A DNA stretch of 64,000 nt from positions 124,001 through 188,000 of the forward strand of contig JAOVFP010000014.1 in assembly GCA_025738555.1 (NCBI GenBank), given 5' to 3'. Within the stretch, counting starts at the first letter, position 1, and the number at the start of each line of letters is the position of its first letter. The notes beneath the pieces are model-generated. The model worked only from the letters and a program-made list of their open reading frames with translations. It did not search any database and was not told the DNA's origin. The stretch is from Cyathus striatus. Lineage: Eukaryota; Basidiomycota; Agaricomycetes; Agaricales; Nidulariaceae. The translations under genes and the position numbers were made by a program. Shown piece after piece: positions 1 through 11,317 of this stretch.

Positions 1-1
1 A

Positions 2-705
2 TTGAAGTCTGCATATCCTAATCAAATCAAAACTACATTGGTAAATATCAACTTTCCTGCCACCAGAGCAGCTGAGTTCCTGAGAAGGCAATTAGCAACA
101 GATATGATGCCAGAAGATCTCAAGACACGACTAGACACTGCATTGGAATTTGGATGGGACTTTACTCAAAGACCATTAGATTACCAACAGTTATCAAGAA
201 TGGAAGAATCAATTTTTGAACCTGAACTCACATTGGTTCAAGAAGCACTTAGTCTGGTTCAAGAAGTCCAGCTGGATGGCAAAGTATTAGGATATATGGT
301 AGAAAAAGGCCAGATACAGAACATTAACAGACAGCTAAAATTAAGATGAGACCAAGCAAAAAACTCTTGCATATTTTAGTGAGAAACTTCCAGAATATCC
401 AACCTGGGGAATTGAGGGAGATACTACTGAAGTCTGGGAACAAAATGAATTTGAAATCTTAGGAGCATGCTATAGATTCAAAGTTGATGCATTTCTAGCC
501 AAATTAGCTGATCATCACAAATTTAGAAAAATGAATAGGACACAAATAGTGTCTGCATGCAACACACCAGACCAGAACTCCCCTAGGGTCAAAATGGAAG
601 AACTAACTCCATGTGTCGTACCTTCATGTACACAAACACCTGTGAGAAATCTGCCACACACAAGTGAACAATCCTCCAACATACATGCAGTATGAACACA
701 TACAC
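2..705 (+). pseudogene. gag-like region of the retrotransposon, broken
   Basis: A 115-codon open stretch (2-349) is followed, after a frame change near 340-350, by a second one that includes TWGIEG and VWEQNEFEILG and runs to a TGA at 693-695. The assignment to gag rests on position, immediately before the protease in the same orientation. I see no zinc knuckle. The 5' end lies outside the window. The frame change and the TGA make it non-functional. Confidence 0.6.
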
Positions 706-784
706 CAATTATTGATCCAGGTTCAGCTAGACCATCAAATATTCCAAGTGTACAAAAACAGTGTGATCCTCCTCCTACAAACTA

Positions 785-3700
785 GTGCAAGTAACAGGAA
801 ATACAATAATTACTGGATACACATTACTTGATCTTATTTTTGACACAGAGCAAGGGCCAGTTAGGATAAATCTGGAAGCCTATGTTGTCAAGGGGATGTC
901 TACAGATTTTATTCTAGGAAATGACTATGCTGATCAATATTCTCTGTCCATTCTAAGAAGTGAAGGAAATACACACATAGTATTTGGGGAATCTGAATGA
1001 AAATTACAGGTACACAACATCACCACTTCAGCCTTCACAGATGAACAAGGGAAAAGCTTCAAAGTTGAGGTTCACGGAGATGTAGCAAACCATATAAAAT
1101 GTGCTAGAACACATTGTCAGCAGCAAAATAAAAAATGGAAGGGAAAGCTACATCAAAACACTGTTCATAGCATTCACCAAGCTACTATAGCTCCAGGAAC
1201 TTTGAAACTTATCGAAGTTGATGCTTACTTTCCTCCAGAATGCAACACACTCTTTGTAGAAAGAATGTTAAGTACCAATAAAAACATTGAGGATATCTAT
1301 GGATCAGCAGATACCTTGATATCTAAGGAAAGGCCAGCTTTACATGTTGCAAATTTCTCAGATTATCTGGTTACTATCTCTGCAGGACAAGTTTTGGGAA
1401 CAAGTCACAATGCAACAACTTGGCTGGATCAACATATAAGAATGACAAAGACACAGATAAGTCAAGCAGAGACACATGCTGCATTTATAAGAAATCTAGT
1501 TCAGGAACTAGGCAATGGAACAATAAAGTCTGAATTAAAGAAAACTGAAAATTCTGAAGTTGTGGAAGACCCTGGAGATGAACCATTAAGTGGAGGACTG
1601 AAAACTGCAGAGACTCCAGATTTTTCAATCAATTCTGATGACCTCATAGCTGAGCTCGATTTATGCAGTAACCTAACTAGCAAGCAATGCAAGAAACTTG
1701 TAAAGGTTCTGGAAAACCATAAAGGAGCATTCGGGTTAGATGGTAAACTGGGAAATTACACAGAAGAAGTAGAAATACCACTAAAACCAGGTTCAAAACC
1801 AGTATCTGTTCCACCATTTCCACAATCACCTGCAAAATGTGAAGTAATTGACAAACAAATGAATTCTTGGCTCAAATTAGGTGTAATTGAACCTTCAACC
1901 AGCCCATGGGCCACTCCTGTATTCATTGTATATCGAAATAGAAAACCTAGAATGGTCACAGATATGAGAAGATTAAATGAGATGGTTATACCTGATGAAT
2001 TCCCACTACCGAGACAGGAAGATATCTTACAAAGTCTGTCTGGAAGTCAGTACTTATCTACCCTGGATGCTCTTTCAGGATTTACACAACTAAGTGTCAC
2101 AGAAAAGGATTGTGAGAAACTTGCATTCAGAACTCACTGAGGATTATTTCAATTTATGCAAATGCCTTTTGGCTACAGAAATGGCCCTGCAGTATTTCAG
2201 TGTGTAATGCAAAAGGTATTAGCACCATTCTTATGGATTTTTGCATTAGTATATATTGATGATATTGTAATATACTCTCACACATTTGATGAGCATCTTA
2301 CTCACATTGGTTTAGTACTGAAGGCAATTGAGAATGCAAAAATCACCCTCTCTCCATCCAAATGTCATTTTGGGTACCAGTCCCTATTACTACTTGGTCA
2401 AAAGGTATCAAGGCTTGGGCTATCAACTCACAGGGAAAAGGTAGATGCCATATTGCAACTAGCAGAACCAAGGAACCTTCAACAATTACAAGTTTTTTTG
2501 GGAATGATGGTTTATTTTGCAGCTTATATACCATACTATGCTTGGATTGCTCACCCATTATTCGCTCTATTGAAAAACAAAACCAAATGGGAGTGGGGAA
2601 AAGATCAAACCGAGGCTTTTAACCTTTGCAAGCAAGTACTTACTGAAGCACCAGTCCATGCACATGCAATCCCAGGAAAACCTTACAGAATATACTCTGA
2701 TGCTTGTGACTATGCACTAGCTGCTATAGTGCAGCAGGTACAACCAATCGAAATATGAGATCTGCAAGGCACCAAGTTATATGAGCAACTAGAAAAGGCA
2801 TATCAGTGTAAAGAACCAATTCTTAACCTGGTAATGAACTTATCGAAACATGATTCCAATGTCCCTGAAAATGGTGAATGGGGGAGTAGCTTTGAAACCA
2901 CAATTGTGTATGTGGAGTGAGTAATCACCTACTGGTCAAGGGTCTTGCAGCCAGCAGAACAGAATTATTCACCAACTGAAAGAGAGGCATTAGCTCTGAA
3001 GGAAGGACTTATTAAATTTCAACCTCTCTTAGAAGGCAAAAAGATATTCACTATCACTGACCATGCAGCTCTAACTTGGAGCAAAACATTTCAAAATGTC
3101 AATAGAAGGTTACTCACATGGGGATTAATATATGCTGCATATCCAAACATGTGCATTGTGCACTGAGCAGGGTGAGTACACTCAAACATTGATCCAATCT
3201 CTCAATTAAGACATAGAATTCCTCCTCAAAATGGACCATTAGAGGATACAATTGAAACAATGCCAGTAACATTGACAGAAGATCCCCTGTGCAATATGTA
3301 TAAAGAACTTGGCCAACATTTCGAAGAAAAATTACTCACTGTTGCTACAAATTTTGCATCATATGAAATTGAAATTGATACTCCTTCTTATGCCATCGAA
3401 GTAAACATGGAAATAGAACTTGAGGACAAAACTCTAATTGACTGTTCCAAATACATGTCCACATGCTACTCAACGTTGATAGGTTTCAATAAAACTGAAA
3501 TGTCAAAATGGAGAAAGACCTACCAGGAAGATGAAAAATTCAAGGAGGTACTAGGTGACAAACAACTTGAAGAAACTGACTCTAACTATAAATCAAAATA
3601 TTTACAATACTGGTTAGGAGGGAACAATATCCTGTACTTCAAAGATTCAGAGGGGTCTTCTTGAGTTTGTGTTCCGAAAAGTCTCAGAGCAGAGCTTATG

Positions 3701-5050
3701 AATGAGTTACACAATACTGTTAGTGAGGCTGTGCATGGAGGGTACTTCAAGACATATAATTGAATTGCAAGTGGGTTCTATTGGCCATGAATGTCTAGAG
3801 ACATTAAAAGTTTTGTTAAAACCTGTGATATTTGCCAGAAATCAAAGGTGAAGCAACATGCACCAGTTGGACTCTTACAACTGATACTGATACCACAGCA
3901 ACCCTTCAAAGTCATTACCATGGATTTAATAACACAATTGCCAACTTCAGAAGGTTATGATGCCATTTTCATTATAGTTGACAAGCTCACCAAATATGCC
4001 ACTTTTATCCCTACAACAACTAAACTTAAAGAACAAGAGGCAGCAAAAATTTTCTTCAACAATATCATTTGTAAATTCAGTATACCTCAACAGGTTATCA
4101 GTGATCGTGACTCTTGCTGGAGAAATACATTCTGGAAAGAGATATGTCGCCTCATGGGAATGAAAAGAGCTCTAACAACTTCCTATCACCCACAGGCTGA
4201 TGGTCAAACTGAAATAATGAATCAAATTTTGGAAGTTGCCTTGCGTGCATATATTAGACCAGACCAAGACAACTGGAGTGATCACCTAAATGTGTTAGCA
4301 CTTTCCTATAACATGAGTGTCCATACCTCTACTGGATTCACTCCAAGTTATTTACTTCATGGTTACCACCCAATTACTGGTGGTTCACTTATTGCCACTA
4401 AAGATTATATTGAACGACCACCAGAAATTGAGGGGGGGAAGGACTCAGGAGAAAGTGAGTTAGTATTTCATCTGAAAGCTACTGCAATGGCACAAGCATT
4501 TGAAGCAGAACGTAGAAATGCTCATAATGTTCTTACAATGTCTCAAGTTTTCCAGAAATGTGCTTACAACAAAGGAAGATTGAATAAGGAGTTTGAGGTT
4601 GGACAGAAGGTAATGGTCAACCCACATTCCTTAAGACTATTATGAAAGGAGAAGGGAAATGGAGTAAAGCTACTAATGCGATATGATGGACCATTTGAAA
4701 TCACAGATAAGATTAGCATGGTTGTGTATTGCCTCAAACTACCTACATCTTACAAGATACATCCAGTTATCAATATAGCACACCTCGAACCATACAACAA
4801 ATCGCCACATGAGTTTGGCTTGTGTCCTCATCAAAAACTGAACTGCAATGACTTTGAAGAACTCCCAGAACAAGAAATAGAGCACATCATCACAGAATCT
4901 ATGAGAAAAGCTCGAAACGGCCAACATGTACTTATCTACCTCATGCACTTCCTTGGCTATGGTCCAGAAGATGATGAATGGCTAACCAAGGATGAACTTC
5001 AGAATGCTCATGAATATCTGGAGGAATGGGAGAGTAAGAAGAAATTATGA
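785..5050 (+). pseudogene. pol polyprotein: protease, RT, RNase H, integrase, chromodomain (ten TGA interruptions)
   Basis: Domains in order: retropepsin-like stretch with FILGNDY (about 900-925) and a degenerate DPGSA just upstream (715-730); reverse transcriptase with MVTDMRRLN, MPFGYRNGPAVF and the catalytic YIDDI box (about 2255-2270); RNase H with YSDACDYALAAI (2690-2730) and TDHAALTW (3055-3080); integrase zinc finger ending CDICQKSK (about 3820-3845); core beginning at TMDLI with SYHPQADGQTE (about 4180-4210); and a C-terminal chromodomain ending at 5050 (FLGYGPEDDEW). All pieces share one reading frame, 1,422 codons long. Internal stops are TGA at 998, 2138, 2756, 2918, 3164, 3173, 3662, 3761, 3788 and 4643. 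From my knowledge of the family most of these sites are normally arginine, which points to CGA to TGA change. Confidence 0.92.
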
Positions 5051-5209
5051 AAATAACCCACTCAAGCAAGTTCACAAAAGTTAAAAACATATAAATACCA
5101 TTAGACTATTTCATTTGCTCTTCACCTCCTCAACTTTCATCTCTCTCATCTCTCATCTCTAGCTTCTACATTCACCTTCAACCTTATCACTCTTCTCTAT
5201 TCCTCTCTC

Positions 5210-5867
5210 ATGTCTCAAGAAAATCAACTTCCTCTAATCTGTCAAAATGATTCCCTTGAAGTCATTCAGCCATGTCCTCCCACGAATCCTGGAGAACTTC
5301 ATGTTTTCACTACTCTTTCATCGCCCCTTTTCCAGAAGCTGCGCGACAATGAAATTGAATACATAGATGTACTGGTATGACTTCACTACTAAATGATCAA
5401 CATCCTTTCTGATTGCTCAGAGTGGCACACATTACCATGTTGACCTGCACAAGGCTCACAGCATGTGGGAGGCAATCTGCTCCCTAGCTCGATACATTAT
5501 CCGTGCTGCTAATCGACGTCAATATGGCAACCAGTTCAACTCCTATCCAATCTCTGTGTTGCATGAGCAGCTGCAAGAGATTCAGTTATCTTTCCCCTAT
5601 TTTATTCTCGCAGAAGATCATCATGCCAACAACACTCTTGAGGTGGCTATGCCTATGTTGGATCTGTGTCATGAATTATTCAAGTGTCTTCAAGTTAGTG
5701 GGCGCCAGGCTTTGGCATGGATACAGGTAGCCAGAAGCAGGAGCATGCAGCTTGGTACCGAGACCTTGTGGGATTGGGATGATGAAGGTGAGCTGGGAGG
5801 TACTTACTCTTTTTCAAGCACTGCTCCGTGCCCTCAGATATCTCAGTCAAGATTTACAGACAACTAG
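5210..5867 (+). CDS. accessory reading frame in the 3' part of the retrotransposon, unknown function
   Basis: Between the chromodomain stop and the purine tract lies a second reading frame on the same strand. It starts at ATG 5210 (MSQENQLPLIC). A plausible GT-AG intron of 46 nt (5375-5420) joins it to an exon containing SGTHYHVDLHKAHSMWEA. That exon continues open to a stop at 5867, and a further splice near 5801-5850 is possible. No domain is recognised. A CT-rich stretch (about 5120-5210) precedes it and could be its own promoter or leader. Its place inside the element suggests an accessory gene or captured host sequence rather than a chance frame. Function unknown. Confidence 0.4.
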
Positions 5868-6185
5868 AACAGGCTTATTCATAAGCACTTTGATTCTGAT
5901 CGCTTGTCTATGACCTATCCATCATCTTCACCCTTGCCTTCTGCTTCTACCACACATCCAAGCACTCAGAAACACCATAATAACCGATGCAATTGTAATG
6001 CTCAACAAGACATGCGACAGGCGGTGTACAAGGAGGTCAAAGGATACTGCAGGAGGAAGTCTTCTAATGTTCATAATATTTTGTCTTCACAGATTGGTGG
6101 TCTTGCCCAATTTTAGTCTTACTCTTTCATTCTTATTCTCTCTTTTCACTTCATTATATTCGAAACACAAAGGCAGGGGGGGATT

Positions 6186-6786
6186 TGTTATGGTATATAG
6201 ATCAATAGTGTACATCTATTAGTATACCTTCACATTTCATAGAGTATTCAACTACTTACCCTTACTTACCTATTTTTCTTTATCATCATAGATGGTTCTC
6301 TAACCTCGCAGAACCTGGTAGAATGATCTCACTTACAGTAGAATACACACAATTGCTCTCACAGAGATCAATCAGCCAGTATATAGTCAAGTGGTAGTTA
6401 ATCAAATAAAACAATACTCTTTTCGTCAACTTTTAACTTGCACTTTCCAAAGTCAACAATAACTAGTACTGTAGAACACTACTAGTTACCTTCACACTGC
6501 AAGACCTTGCTCTGTACTTGTGAATCCTATCCTTTGAGACCGTCAAGACTATGCTCTGACTTTTAGGTCAATAACTATTGCACATGTGGCTTATAGTTAT
6601 CAATGGGGATATCTTTGATCGTTCAGTTACGAGGACACATTTAGCATCATCACGACTTCAGCTCAATTCAGGACACTCCCGTTAACTCAATTAAAAAAGG
6701 TTCAAGTAAGTATCTATACACATATCTACTGACATTTGTATTCAACAGGAATACACCAGTGTGGTATAGATCCACAACCTATAACA
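6186..6786 (+). repeat. 3' LTR of the chromovirus
   Basis: The 601-bp segment begins TGTTAT directly after a G-rich purine tract and ends ATAACA, giving the 6-bp inverted ends expected of an LTR. The 5 bases that follow (TATAC, 6787-6791) are the expected right half of a target duplication; the left half is outside the window. Confidence 0.75.
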
Positions 6787-6910
6787 TATACTAAATGTCT
6801 GGTGCTATACATTTTTCATGGTGATGATAACATCTCTAATTTTTATTTCAAGATAGTAAGATATCCAATGACCTCACTGCTCAACTTATTTAATCCCTTT
6901 CATTCACCTT

Positions 6911-6980
6911 GCAAGGTCAAGCAATACATTGGACATTGGACCTAGATGTAAGGCTGCTGGTTCAAATCCAGCTGGATTTA
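6911..6980 (+). repeat. tRNA-like SINE-type repeat, copy a
   Basis: About 70 bp starting GCAAGGTCAAGCAA and containing GGTTCAAATCC, a near-consensus RNA polymerase III B box (tRNA T-loop), flanked by arms that can pair (GCTGG...CCAGC). The same unit recurs at 10098, 10375, 10568 and 10793 in the same orientation. Repeated copies with a degenerate D-arm argue for a tRNA-derived SINE rather than a working tRNA. Confidence 0.55.
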
Positions 6981-7088
6981 CAATATCATCATCTGTATTA
7001 TGTAGTGTTTTTAATTTTTTAAAGATAGGATGTTCACTGTCTTCACAGCTCTAACTACATCAGGAAATATCTCATTGGCCAATTTAGA

Positions 7089-7290
7089 GTAATAAGTATT
7101 ATAAGCAATACCCTTACTTTAAAATTGCTAAACTCCACTTATTTTTTATCTTATTCAAACTTTTTATTTCTAGTTAGGACAGAATAAGTAAAGGCATTAC
7201 CTTAAAATTACTAAACTTCACTTATTATTTACCTTATTCAAGATTTTTATTTCTGGTTAGGACACAATAAGTAATAGGCATACTAAAAAC
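7089..7290. repeat. direct tandem repeat, about 90-bp unit, two copies and a partial third
   Basis: Segments starting near 7089, 7183 and 7267 each begin AATAAGTA. The first two continue through TAAAATT(G/A)CTAAACT, CACTTATT, CTTATTCAA and TTTTTATTTCT, with scattered substitutions. AT-rich and non-coding. Confidence 0.6.
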
Positions 7291-7821
7291 TGGCTAAATT
7301 GTATTCATACTCAGATAAATTTGCACATCATTGTATTGGTGTATATTTTCATCAAGTTTCCATGCCTGTTTCAGGCACTTAGCTTCTGTGGAAAAGAGTT
7401 ATTTCATTGTCAATGTAATTCTAGGAGGAGTGGATAAGTACATGAAGTGAGTACAAAATATCAATTAAATATCACAAGTCAACAAGAAGTTGGGACTTTG
7501 TTGTGACTTCATAACAGCGTCATAAGTCATTTAAAACCCTGCCCAGGGCTCTCTTGGACTGATCATGTGACTTGCCATGTTAACATGCCAGCATGTTTGC
7601 AACACATCAGCGTTTCAGGGTCTGAACTTCAACTTTGCCTCAACCAACCATCGCTACTTCTGCTTCTCCCCCCTCTCTCTCGGGCTCTCCACATACAAGA
7701 GGGACTTGTACTGTGAGCTGTCTCTCAGCTGCATAGTGTGCTCATGTCTTTCTCAGCGCCTGTGTCCTCGGTGCCTGTCTCTCTCAGTCTCAGTCTCTCT
7801 CAACATCACATCATCAATTCC

Positions 7822-8523
7822 ATGCCCACCTCAATGTCTACACCACATCACTCAGTGCTCAAGGAGCACATTGTCACCAGGTAAGTCAAATCCATCAGCT
7901 ACCCTCAACATTTCACTGTGTCATCTATGTGTCATAGATATCCATGTCGCTTATCAAGACATATTCCTGGCCTCAGTTGCCACTGCACTGCCTGCAGAGT
8001 CCTCTCCTGCTGCACCGTCAAGTATGCCTCCTTCTCCTGCTTCTTCACCACCCTCTTCTATATCTTCATCTTCGCCTTTGTCTGCAGTTGATTCATCGTT
8101 GACTTCGGCTTCACATTCGTTCTGGTGTTGCATTTTTATGAGTATGCTAACCTGTCGTGTTCTTGTGCAGATACATCTGCTTCCACTCCTACGGATACTA
8201 CCACCTCCACCACACCTATGCAGGATACGAGCTCCACTGCTCCCAGTACTTCCACCACTTCAATCGATATGAATACCAACACCAACACCAATATGAACTC
8301 CAATACTAATATGATTGCCAACACTAATACCAATACCGGCACTGCCCCACCTGGTGGTGCACCCTCCAGGATGAGCACAGGTGGATCAAGTACAACAATC
8401 CCTCCCTCTGCAGATAATACCAGTGCTGCAAGTCAGAGTGCAAGTAGCATCTTGAGTGCAGCTCAAGTAAGCAGTATCCTCATGCAGAGTTTGACGAGTG
8501 TATGGAGTTCAGCCAGTGTGTGA
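7822..8523 (+). CDS. possible Ser/Thr/Pro-rich protein, gene model uncertain
   Basis: Two overlapping open stretches encode low-complexity protein: a Ser/Pro-rich part (about 7977-8150) and then, after a likely intron ending TTGTGCAG at 8170, a Thr/Asn/Ser-rich part with many Asn-Thr pairs that stops at 8521-8523. A GTAAGT donor at 7881 suggests another intron, but I could not find a start that keeps frame through it. No domain or clear signal peptide is seen. It could be a cell-surface-type Ser/Thr-rich protein, part of a mobile element, or chance open reading in simple sequence. Confidence 0.3.
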
Positions 8524-9296
8524 GTGTCTCTCATTCTTGTCTCTTGTTTTTGTTGTTCTTTTCGTTGTCTTTCATTTTTTCCAATACTACACTACCCTCC
8601 GAATCCTCCTGTCCTACCTCTCCCCCTTCCCCTTCGTTTCATCCCTACCCACACTTCTCCCGCCTCCCTTGTGGCCCACCTCGTTTCATCTTTCAACCTA
8701 TGCACACCCTATGCTTCTGACTTCCGATTCGAACTCGGACCAGGAAAAAACTCAGATGAGGTGAGACCCAAGGTGGGATAATGCAGGGATGGTTGACCTG
8801 GTCCGTCAGAAGTTATGCTTTTTGGCATTGTTTCTGTTTCTGTGGTGTTGAGGTAGCATCGATGCGATGTGATGTGCTAGAACCCCTGCCTTGCCTGCCT
8901 GTGGTGGATGGCAATTTCATTCTATGTGATGGCACTATCGTACCTCGAGGGGGCATCTTTCTTGCTTCTCTTCTCAACGTTTGTACTTCTATGAATGTGC
9001 CTTTGTTCTCGAGGTCATCCAGGCCTAGGACCCCCTCTCACTTGTAGATACCTGTTGAATGTGGAGTTAAGGAGTATGATGGGGAACACTAGTAGGTTTT
9101 CCATTTCCACTGGGGAAGGTGAGGGGAATTGCATGTGGTGGTACTGTACTAACATAATCAATTCGGCACCCTTCACAGTGTGTTACATCCCAAACCCATA
9201 GATACATTCGGCACTTCAAGATTTTAGGCGTTACATATTGTAATTTTCGGCATGTCAGGTATTTTGTTGTTACATGTAGCTTTAAAATCAAAGCAA

Positions 9297-9390
9297 TGTT
9301 GTCTAGCGGATAAATGATACAGTAACTAATGTTTCTATGATGAATGTTGCTTGTAGTGTCATATGACTGGTGGTTCAAATCCCCTTAGTG
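9297..9390 (+). repeat. degenerate tRNA-like segment
   Basis: TGTCTAGCGGATAA near the start resembles an A box, and GGTTCAAATCC at about 9372-9382 matches a B box. The A-to-B spacing of about 70 bp is long for a tRNA, and I could not draw a full cloverleaf. Probably another pol III-type repeat relic. Confidence 0.3.
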
Positions 9391-10097
9391 TGCAATTATT
9401 TTACTTCTTTGAATATCGTAACCAGTCATTGGCCATTTAAGCACAAGCATTGAATGCTTATTCAATCAAGTAATTAAGGTACATCAAACTATGCTAATGT
9501 TCTACAATAACTTGTACGGTAGTTTAGATAAAATACAGACCTTAAAAATAATACTTTTTGGGGGGGACAAAAATTTTGGGAAAATTTGGCATTTCTACCT
9601 CAGATGCATTACTTACCCTTAAATTTCGGCATACCCAGCAGGTGCGTTATGCGTTACTGCCAAATTGATTGTGTTAGTACAGTATACTAGGTGCTGGTTG
9701 TGGTATTGTTCATGCTAGTTATTATGTAGTTGCATGTATGTCCTGAATTAATTAATTCTATTTTGAATCTATGCAGAACATAAGTGAATGAGTGCATTTA
9801 AAGTATTCTAATTCAAGTAAATAAGTAGCCAAATCCATCCTAATGTTGTATGGTAAGTATCTATATGCTACATATTTAAACCTAATATTACCTAAACTGA
9901 ACTAATACTACCTTATAACTTATTCAATAAGGGAGGGGGTAAGTTTATTTAACTAATTCTCCTTATTGAACTTATTGTCACTTATTATGTCTTTTTCAGT
10001 GCATATATTAGCTAAAAATCCACTAATATTGCTAATATTGCCATTGAGGTATTTCCTGATGTAATACTCAACTTATTTAATTCCTTCCACTCACCTT

Positions 10098-10180
10098 GCA
10101 AGGTCAAGCAACACATTGGACATTAATCCTAGATCTGGGTTATACTGTTGGTTTATATTGTTGGTTCAAGCCCAGCTGGG
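10098..10180 (+). repeat. tRNA-like SINE-type repeat, copy b
   Basis: Same head as copy a (GCAAGGTCAAGCAACACATTG) and a B box-like GGTTCAAGCCC. The upstream flank CAACTTATTTAAT is also shared with copy a, so the repeat unit extends beyond the tRNA-like part. Confidence 0.55.
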
Positions 10181-10374
10181 TAGCTATCCCATTGTTGTTC
10201 TTCCAGAAAGCTTTTGCATGGCTGCTAATATTTAAGACTTTCAATTTTATGTCTCATCAGCTTTTTCAACAATGTAGATTAAGCAACTAAACATTCACTA
10301 CTCTGAATTGAATATGATTCATATTCTCAAATGTCATTACTTAAATTTTACTTACTTCAATTTCCTTTGCACTT

Positions 10375-10450
10375 GAAGGTCAAGCAACACATTGGACATT
10401 CACTCCATAAATATGGGTTTGATGCTGGTTCGAATCCAGCTTGCTTTCCT
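10375..10450 (+). repeat. tRNA-like SINE-type repeat, copy c (best preserved)
   Basis: This copy has a perfect T-arm: 5-bp stem GCTGG/CCAGC around TTCGAAT. An outer stem of about 7 bp with one mismatch can be drawn. The D-arm is poor. It is the closest of the family to a true tRNA but still unlikely to be functional. Confidence 0.55.
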
Positions 10451-10567
10451 GGAATGATCGAGTGTCTTAATATATGTTCAGCTGGATATAACCACACTTA
10501 TACTCCACTTTTGTCTATTCAAAAAAATTACTATATCTGCTTACTCTTCGTCCTGTCCATTCACTCT

Positions 10568-10640
10568 GCAAGGTCACATAAGACATCAGACAATAATTCT
10601 ACTAATATGGGTACATGCTGTTGCTTCAAAACAGGTGACT
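10568..10640 (+). repeat. tRNA-like SINE-type repeat, copy d (degenerate)
   Basis: CTGCAAGGTCACATAAGACAT matches the head of the family with substitutions; the B box has decayed (TTGCTTCAAAAC). Confidence 0.4.
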
Positions 10641-10792
10641 TTATTGGCTAGAGTCCCGTTCTGTGCATTTTTCGAGGTGACAGAGTAAGATCTTCAATTT
10701 CTAATTGATAGGATATTCAACAAAAAATTGCAAGGCATTTCAAGCGCAAAAACTCAAACTGCAGTACTTATGTCACCTCTTTCATTTGCCTT

Positions 10793-10867
10793 GCAAGGCC
10801 AAGCAACACATTGGCCATTAACCTTAGATGTGGGTGTGATGCTGGTTCAAATCTAGCTGGTTTCACT
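10793..10867 (+). repeat. tRNA-like SINE-type repeat, copy e
   Basis: GCAAGGCCAAGCAACACATTG head and GGTTCAAATCT B box, same strand and spacing as copies a-c. Confidence 0.55.
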
Positions 10868-11317
10868 GTATAATTACAATGTGATTGTGTTACTTCACAT
10901 GTTTTGCAAGACTATGCTAATACGTAATGCATAAAACTTTGGGCACAGGTTTCGATCGTGTAGCTTGTTTGTCGTTGATTATACTTCTTGCGTTTCCACG
11001 CACTGACTCGATTCCTTCCAACTCCAAGCTCCAAGCCTCAACAACTCAACTTGAAATCCACCTCGCCTTTCCCCAAAGGATAGGCAAATCATATATCGCA
11101 GATGTCGATGAATGGATATATCTATTATCAGACATATAATACAGTATCTACTTGTCTACTATGCATTTCGAACTCGCTCACTAAAGTTCAGTTTGCATCA
11201 AATGGCGTCATCAACGAACCTTCGAACACCTGACTGCAGAAGGTACTTTTAAGGGATAGATTTCCTTACGATGCTGCGACGCCTCTTTGCATATTTGTTT
11301 CACTAACTTGAGCGACA

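Larger units (their letters stand above)
1..6786 (+). mobile_element. Ty3/gypsy chromovirus LTR retrotransposon, 5' truncated by window, decayed
   Basis: The window opens inside a retroelement whose 5' LTR is out of view. Order seen: gag-like region (about 2-705), aspartic protease, reverse transcriptase, RNase H, integrase and a C-terminal chromodomain ending at 5050. Then come an accessory reading frame (5210-5867), a purine-rich tract (6170-6183) and a 3' LTR (6186-6786). Protease-RT-RH-IN-chromodomain order is diagnostic of chromoviruses, and the protein resembles elements common in Agaricomycetes. From 785 to 5050 the coding sequence stays in one frame with ten internal stops, all TGA. 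The gag part has at least two frame changes (near 340 and 785). CpG looks scarce compared with the gene-rich region after 10.9 kb. The copy cannot be active as written. Confidence 0.95.

Noticed and set aside
785..5050. Alternative genetic code with TGA as tryptophan in the retrotransposon
   Set aside because: The TGA sites fall at positions that are arginine in the family, and neighbouring host genes use TGG for Trp; CpG deamination explains it better.
10375..10450. Functional tRNA gene
   Set aside because: The T-arm is good but the D-arm and anticodon stem are poor and the unit is repeated locally; better as a SINE-type repeat.
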